Shown here: positions 60,333-64,000 of the stretch, in pieces
Layout of the letters: each line of letters starts with the position of its first letter
How positions within the stretch are numbered: the first letter of the stretch is position 1
Assembly: GCF_000166195.2 (NCBI RefSeq)
Contig: NZ_CM001403.1
Coordinates: forward strand, 4,544,432 to 4,608,431
Direction: 5' to 3'
Origin: Mucilaginibacter paludis DSM 18603
GTDB taxonomy: Bacteria > Bacteroidota > Bacteroidia > Sphingobacteriales > Sphingobacteriaceae
DNA: 64,000 nucleotides
Translations under genes and position numbers: made by a program
The notes under the pieces: model-generated
What the model was told of the DNA's origin: nothing
The model's database searches: none
Seen by the model: the letters and a program-made list of their open reading frames with translations, nothing else

Positions 60333-61652
60333 ATGGAACGGTTTGAATTGTTAAATCCTCATTCAGCAGGCATAGATATCGGCAGCATGCTGATGGTAGT
60401 ATCTTATACCGACCGTGAAGGGATGATCAATTTGCGTGAATTTGACAGCTTTACAAGCAGTTTGTATGAGTTAGCGGAATTGCTGCAAAAAGAAGGCATT
60501 GAAAAGGTAGTCATGGAGGCAACCGGTCCTTATTGGGAATCACTTTACAACATTTTGGAAAAGCATGGCATGGAGATGTTCCTTGTCAATCCAAGTCATT
60601 ACCGGAATGTATCGGCTCAGAAAACGGATATCAACGATGCACAGTGGCTGCATCAGTTGCTGGCCCATGGCCTGATACGCAATTCTCACATAGCGCCTGA
60701 ACTTTACCGGGAGTTAAGGCAATATCTTCATGAAAGAGAAATATACCAAAACTATAAGAGCGATAGCCTTAACCGAATGCAGAAAACACTGACGTTGATG
60801 AATATTAAGTTTCAGCATTTAATCAGCGATGTGGAGGGAGTAGCAGGTATGAAGCTTTTACGGGCGATCAGTTCAGGAATATGCGATGGGCAAACCTTGC
60901 TGGCTCGCATTGATGTAACAAAATTAAAGGCCAGCCCGGAGGATCTGCTTAGCTCGCTACAGGGAGAATATAAGCAACATTATATTCATATTCTATCCAT
61001 CACGCTTAAAAGCTATGATTTTTTTAAGGAGCAAATGCAGGTTTATGAAAGTCATATTGAACATACCCTAAAGGAGCTTCTTGCTTGTAAGGGCGAAGCG
61101 CCAACAGTTATCCAACAGAAAACAAAAAAGGTAAGAAAGAACCAGTACAGCTTTAATCTGAAAGATTATTTATTGGGAATTTTGGGAGTAGACCTTACCG
61201 AGGTAGAGGGTCTGGATGAAATAGGGCTTTTAACTATTCTTGCAGTAACGGGAACGAATATGAAAAAATGGCCTACGGCAGAACATTTTGTGAGTTGGTT
61301 AAATCTATCACCGAGGCCCAAAATATCGGGAGGCAAAATAATAGGGTATGAAAGACGTAACAACAATAATCCTGCAACACAAGCATTCCGGTTGGCGGCG
61401 CATTGTTTATGGCAAAGCAAAGGTCCGATGGGGCAGCAGTACAGAAGATTAGCATCGACAAAAGGGAGCAAAAAAGCGATCAAAGCTATCGCCCGCAAGC
61501 TGGCAGTGATTTTTTATCACATGGTACTTAATAAACAAGCATTTGATGCCACCCGGATACAGCCAGACATAGAACAGCAAAAGGCAAGAAAAATAGCACG
61601 TCTGCAAAAAGATGCAGCTAAACTCGGTATGATCGTTCAAAAAGCAGCCTGA
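60333..61652 (+). CDS. IS110-family transposase (DEDD, RuvC-like)
   Basis: A 439-residue transposase. The RuvC-like DEDD domain opens with SAGIDIGSMLMVV, followed by VVMEATGPYWESLY and QKTDINDAQWLHQLLAHGLI, which hold the acidic residues. The C-terminal Tnp_20 domain carries LTILAVTGTNMKKWPTAEHF and the serine region LWQSKGPMGQQYRRL with the catalytic Ser, then IKAIARKLAVIFYHML-like sequence. An upstream frame starting at 60277 joins it after a one-base back-slip at an A8 run and would add about 19 basic residues, so the native protein may be longer. Confidence 0.92.
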   Translation: MERFELLNPHSAGIDIGSMLMVVSYTDREGMINLREFDSFTSSLYELAELLQKEGIEKVVMEATGPYWESLYNILEKHGMEMFLVNPSHYRNVSAQKTDINDAQWLHQLLAHGLIRNSHIAPELYRELRQYLHEREIYQNYKSDSLNRMQKTLTLMNIKFQHLISDVEGVAGMKLLRAISSGICDGQTLLARIDVTKLKASPEDLLSSLQGEYKQHYIHILSITLKSYDFFKEQMQVYESHIEHTLKELLACKGEAPTVIQQKTKKVRKNQYSFNLKDYLLGILGVDLTEVEGLDEIGLLTILAVTGTNMKKWPTAEHFVSWLNLSPRPKISGGKIIGYERRNNNNPATQAFRLAAHCLWQSKGPMGQQYRRLASTKGSKKAIKAIARKLAVIFYHMVLNKQAFDATRIQPDIEQQKARKIARLQKDAAKLGMIVQKAA

Positions 61653-61681
61653 TAGTCAATAACTTACATGGACGTCATTAT

Positions 61682-61858
61682 AAGCCTGTCGAAGCACGGC
61701 GTGGGGACCTCTGCGAGCGAATATGGTATGTAAAATACGCCGGGTGCCCGCTATTCCAGTTCCAACTTTCTCTGCGCACTTTAGCTACCTGCACCTGGTA
61801 ATCTATAAGCTTCAAAATGTTACCCTATTTTTCCCCGGCGGGCCGGATCTGCTCTCTA
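61682..61858 (+). repeat. Repeat half-copy on the right side of the IS110 element
   Basis: Starts GCCTGTCGAAGCACGG and matches 59796-59950 over most of its length (CTCTGCGAGCGAAT, GCCGGGTGCCCGCT, CTGCACCTGGTAATCT), ending at a T-run and CCCCGGCGGGCCGG. It stops just before the end of rfbC. Confidence 0.75.
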
Positions 61859-61859
61859 A

Positions 61860-62408
61860 TTAAAACGGGCTCACAAATGATTTAAAATCAGGAAGCGCTT
61901 CGTCTTTGGGCGATAGGGTGATATCGCTTATCGGAAATCCCCAATCGATTCCCAGTTCCGGGTCGGTAATTTTAACACCGATCTCAGATGCCTTATCATA
62001 AAAATTAGTGATTTTGTATGCAAAGATGCTGTCATCTTCAAGTGCGAAAAAACCATGCAAAAATCCTTGCGGAATCCATAATTGCAGGTTGTTTTGGGCG
62101 CTCAGTTTAATTTTTAAATATTGCCCGTAAGTAGGGGAGCCTTTACGGATATCCACAGCTACATCAATTACACTGCCTTTAATTACCCTCACCAGTTTAT
62201 CCTGCCCGTAAGGTGGCGCCTGGGCATGCAACCCCCGTAAGGTGCCTTTGGATGAGCTTGATTGATTGTCCTGAACAAAGTTGACGTTTATACCGGCTTC
62301 GATATATTTTTGTTGGTTATAGCTTTCATAAAAATAACCGCGGTCGTCCGGAAATACCCTCGGTTCAATAATAAGCAAGCCCTCAATAGGGGTTTTTGTT
62401 ACTTTCAT
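61860..62408 (-). CDS. rfbC: dTDP-4-dehydrorhamnose 3,5-epimerase
   Basis: Cupin-fold epimerase of dTDP-L-rhamnose synthesis for surface polysaccharide. The catalytic His is in GTLRGLHAQAPPYGQ, the acidic DVAVDIRKGSPTYG follows, and the second half has IPQGFLHGFFALEDDS and the Tyr-containing FAYKITNFYD. At 182 residues it is the standard size. rfbA, rfbB and rfbD are not in the window. It starts five bases after the DUF4286 gene on the same strand. Confidence 0.95.
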   Translation of the reverse strand: MKVTKTPIEGLLIIEPRVFPDDRGYFYESYNQQKYIEAGINVNFVQDNQSSSSKGTLRGLHAQAPPYGQDKLVRVIKGSVIDVAVDIRKGSPTYGQYLKIKLSAQNNLQLWIPQGFLHGFFALEDDSIFAYKITNFYDKASEIGVKITDPELGIDWGFPISDITLSPKDEALPDFKSFVSPF

Positions 62409-62412
62409 ATAT

Positions 62413-62712
62413 TTAGTTTACAACTTGCATAATGCTTTCAAACAGCACCAATTTGTTTTCAAATTTTTTAAGGTGGATATTCTTGAAATGGTTGGCGGCA
62501 GCTTGTTGATACACATTATACTGCTCCATATCGGTATCATATTGTACGCAATAGGTAAACCCCTCGTTAGGCGAGTTTAAAACATTTAAAATACGGTATC
62601 CATTAAAGTGGCCGGTTGCCATTACCGCAGGTATATGCACGGTTTTTAACCAGTTTAGCCAATCGGCATGTACATCCTGGTCAATAATTATCGTTTCATT
62701 TAAAATGATCAT
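62413..62712 (-). CDS. DUF4286 family protein
   Basis: A 99-residue cytoplasmic protein of the DUF4286 group, recognised by MIILNETIIIDQDVHADWLNWLK and the later NGYRILNVLNSPNEGFTYCVQY. It looks like a small ferredoxin-like alpha/beta domain of unknown role. The chosen ATG is supported by a -7 box (TATTTTTG, 62717-62724) ending five bases upstream; a longer frame start at 62787 lies upstream of the promoter and is rejected. It precedes rfbC in the same operon. Confidence 0.8.
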   Translation of the reverse strand: MIILNETIIIDQDVHADWLNWLKTVHIPAVMATGHFNGYRILNVLNSPNEGFTYCVQYDTDMEQYNVYQQAAANHFKNIHLKKFENKLVLFESIMQVVN

Positions 62713-62716
62713 GGCG

Positions 62717-62724
62717 CAAAAATA
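62717..62724 (-). promoter_or_regulatory. Promoter -7 box of the DUF4286-rfbC pair, leaderless arrangement
   Basis: TATTTTTG on the minus strand ends five bases before the ATG at 62712, inside the 3' end of the TPR gene. Confidence 0.5.
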
Positions 62725-62731
62725 TAAATTT

Positions 62732-64000
62732 TTAAGAGCCTGCGGGCAAATCGCCACGTAATGTTCTGAAGCGTTTGCGGGCCTCATTCAGCCAGGTGCT
62801 GCCAGGGTAATCGGTAATGATCTTTTGATAACAGATTTGGGCCTTTGCTTTATCGTTTAGATGATTCTCATAAATATCGCCCAGCATAAATACAGCATCA
62901 TCTGCCCATAAACCCGAAGCATGGTTTTTCTCAATATCTTGTAATGGTGCCAAAGCCAGTTGGTAATCCTTTTTTTGGATCAATATCCGGGCCTTGGCCA
63001 TTAATATATCATCGGTTAAAGTATTACCCGGAAAAACTTTATCAATGCTATCCAAAGTTATTACTGCTTTGTCGGGGTCTTGCTTGTAAATTAACAAATC
63101 TGCACGGGCATACATTTTTAAGGCATTGCCTGTGCTGTCAAAAGCGGTATGGTCGCTAATTAACAAGGATAAGTTGAGGGCATCATTAGCAATTAATTGT
63201 GATGTGGCTGCTTTAAGTACATCAAGTTGCCCTTTGGCCCAGGTAAAGTCGCCGGTATAATAAGCCAGTTTAGCATTACGGTATTGTGCTTCCTGGCCAA
63301 TATTAGTGCCGGGATAGCCTTTTTCTACCTGGCTGTAGGTTAACGTAGCATCCCATGGCCTGTTGTTCAGCAGGTAAACATCACCCAGATCCAATTTACA
63401 AGCGGCGAGCAGGTTAGGCCTTAAGTTGGGTATATTAACAGTCTCTTCCAATAGTTTTTGAGCATCGTTTAATTGATGCAGTTTAAAGGCCTGTAAATTG
63501 GCCAACCTTTGCATGGCAAATGCAGTATTGCTGTTGCGCCCAAATTCGGTAAGTAAACCCAGGTAGTCCTTTTCAAGCGAGGTGAGGTCGGCTGCGGTAT
63601 ACTTGCCTTCGGTTATTTTTAAATTTTTGGTATTAAGCAATTCAATTTTTGCGGGTATATAATACTCCTGATTACTGCCTTTGCTGATTACGTATTCGTA
63701 TCCGCGTATAGCTTCATCATAAGCCATGTTTGATACCAGCGTTTGGCAGAGGTCAAATATGCTGGCACCTCCGTCATTTTGGCGACGGTTGAGTCCCAAA
63801 GCCTGGTTAAGGGCAGCGGCAAATTGTTTTTGTTGCAAATATTGCCAGGTGAGCAGGTCGGCAAATATGGTTTCTTGCGGATATTGTTGTATGACTTTTA
63901 ACAGGGCAACTTTAAGTATATCATAATCGGTAGCGCCGTCAAACAACATCGCCATGGTGTTTTTTGCCTGTGTGATATAATCGGGATGATTCAGTAACAG
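62732..64000 (-). CDS. Tetratricopeptide-repeat protein, C-terminal part
   Basis: An open frame that continues past the window edge; 422 codons are visible. It contains repeated TPR-like helix pairs (for example DLGDVYLLNNRPWDATLTYSQ, AKARILIQKKDYQLALAPLQ, MLGDIYENHLNDKAKAQICYQ) and ends SGSTWLNEARKRFRTLRGD-like sequence with a tail DLPAGS. The late repeats resemble YbgF/BamD-type 'YP-S-w-n-ea--r---' units, suggesting an envelope-assembly or large scaffold role. The N-terminus, including any signal peptide, is missing. Confidence 0.85.
   Translation of the reverse strand: MLLNHPDYITQAKNTMAMLFDGATDYDILKVALLKVIQQYPQETIFADLLTWQYLQQKQFAAALNQALGLNRRQNDGGASIFDLCQTLVSNMAYDEAIRGYEYVISKGSNQEYYIPAKIELLNTKNLKITEGKYTAADLTSLEKDYLGLLTEFGRNSNTAFAMQRLANLQAFKLHQLNDAQKLLEETVNIPNLRPNLLAACKLDLGDVYLLNNRPWDATLTYSQVEKGYPGTNIGQEAQYRNAKLAYYTGDFTWAKGQLDVLKAATSQLIANDALNLSLLISDHTAFDSTGNALKMYARADLLIYKQDPDKAVITLDSIDKVFPGNTLTDDILMAKARILIQKKDYQLALAPLQDIEKNHASGLWADDAVFMLGDIYENHLNDKAKAQICYQKIITDYPGSTWLNEARKRFRTLRGDLPAGS

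Larger units (their letters stand above)
60047..61680 (+). mobile_element. IS110-family element (boundaries approximate)
   Basis: A DEDD transposase gene preceded by about 230 bases of folded non-coding sequence and followed by a short right end. This is the standard layout of the IS110 group, in which a bridge RNA is encoded beside the transposase. IS110 elements have no long terminal repeats or target duplications, so the exact ends are not visible. The flanks on both sides are copies of the interspersed repeat family, which suggests insertion into a repeat. Confidence 0.75.

Noticed and set aside
1..64000. tRNA and rRNA genes
   Set aside because: I looked in the intergenic regions for cloverleaf signs such as GGTTCGAATCC and for rRNA motifs and saw none that could be supported.

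Overview
The window looks like chromosome from a Bacteroidota species of the Sphingobacteriaceae, probably close to Mucilaginibacter or Pedobacter. This is inferred from the gene content and not tested against a database. The signs are the alternative complex III respiratory operon, TAnnTTTG-type promoter boxes with almost no Shine-Dalgarno sequences, the many secreted proteins with Bacteroidota-style signal peptides, and the style of intergenic repeats. No rRNA or tRNA gene was recognised.

Bases 1-26100 are mostly housekeeping genes on the minus strand: a cut-off surface lipoprotein, a nucleoside phosphorylase, peptidase T, glycogen synthesis (glgA-glgC), DNA polymerase I, DNA repair (tag and an alkyltransferase-like protein), trmB, a YtxH/holin-like envelope trio, an AI-2E-family transporter, a sigma-54 response regulator with a tiny DHp-only partner, an enoyl-CoA hydratase, a GAF histidine kinase and a standalone B12-binding domain. 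A few plus-strand genes are interspersed: a beta-barrel protein, a serine hydrolase lipoprotein, a YbaB-type protein, a UPF0173 hydrolase and GDP-fucose synthase. One carboxymuconolactone-decarboxylase-like gene is frameshifted.

Bases 26100-38900 are mixed: glnS, pgi, prfB with its programmed +1 frameshift, a TMEM175-like channel, an ECF sigma factor / small protein / ClpP cluster, a secreted esterase and a deoxyhypusine-synthase-like protein. This part also carries two copies of an interspersed repeat and a 13-copy tandem array with a 47-bp period.

Bases 39000-55600 form one long plus-strand respiratory locus: the alternative complex III genes actA-F, cytochrome oxidase subunits II and I, heme A and heme O synthases, two subunit III genes, subunit IV, a SCO copper chaperone and a DUF420 membrane protein. 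Together they encode a route from quinol through c-type cytochromes to an aa3-type oxidase, plus its heme a and CuA assembly factors.

Bases 55600-64000 hold small conserved genes, an OmpA-type lipoprotein, an IS3-family element inserted exactly in the loop of the OmpA gene's terminator, a dense patch of interspersed repeats containing an IS110-family element with a bridge-RNA-like leader, rfbC, a DUF4286 gene and a cut-off TPR protein. The most unusual signals are the repeat family, whose conserved hairpin has a loop complementary to a downstream tail with compensatory changes between copies, and the folded leader plus A8 slip site of the IS110 element.
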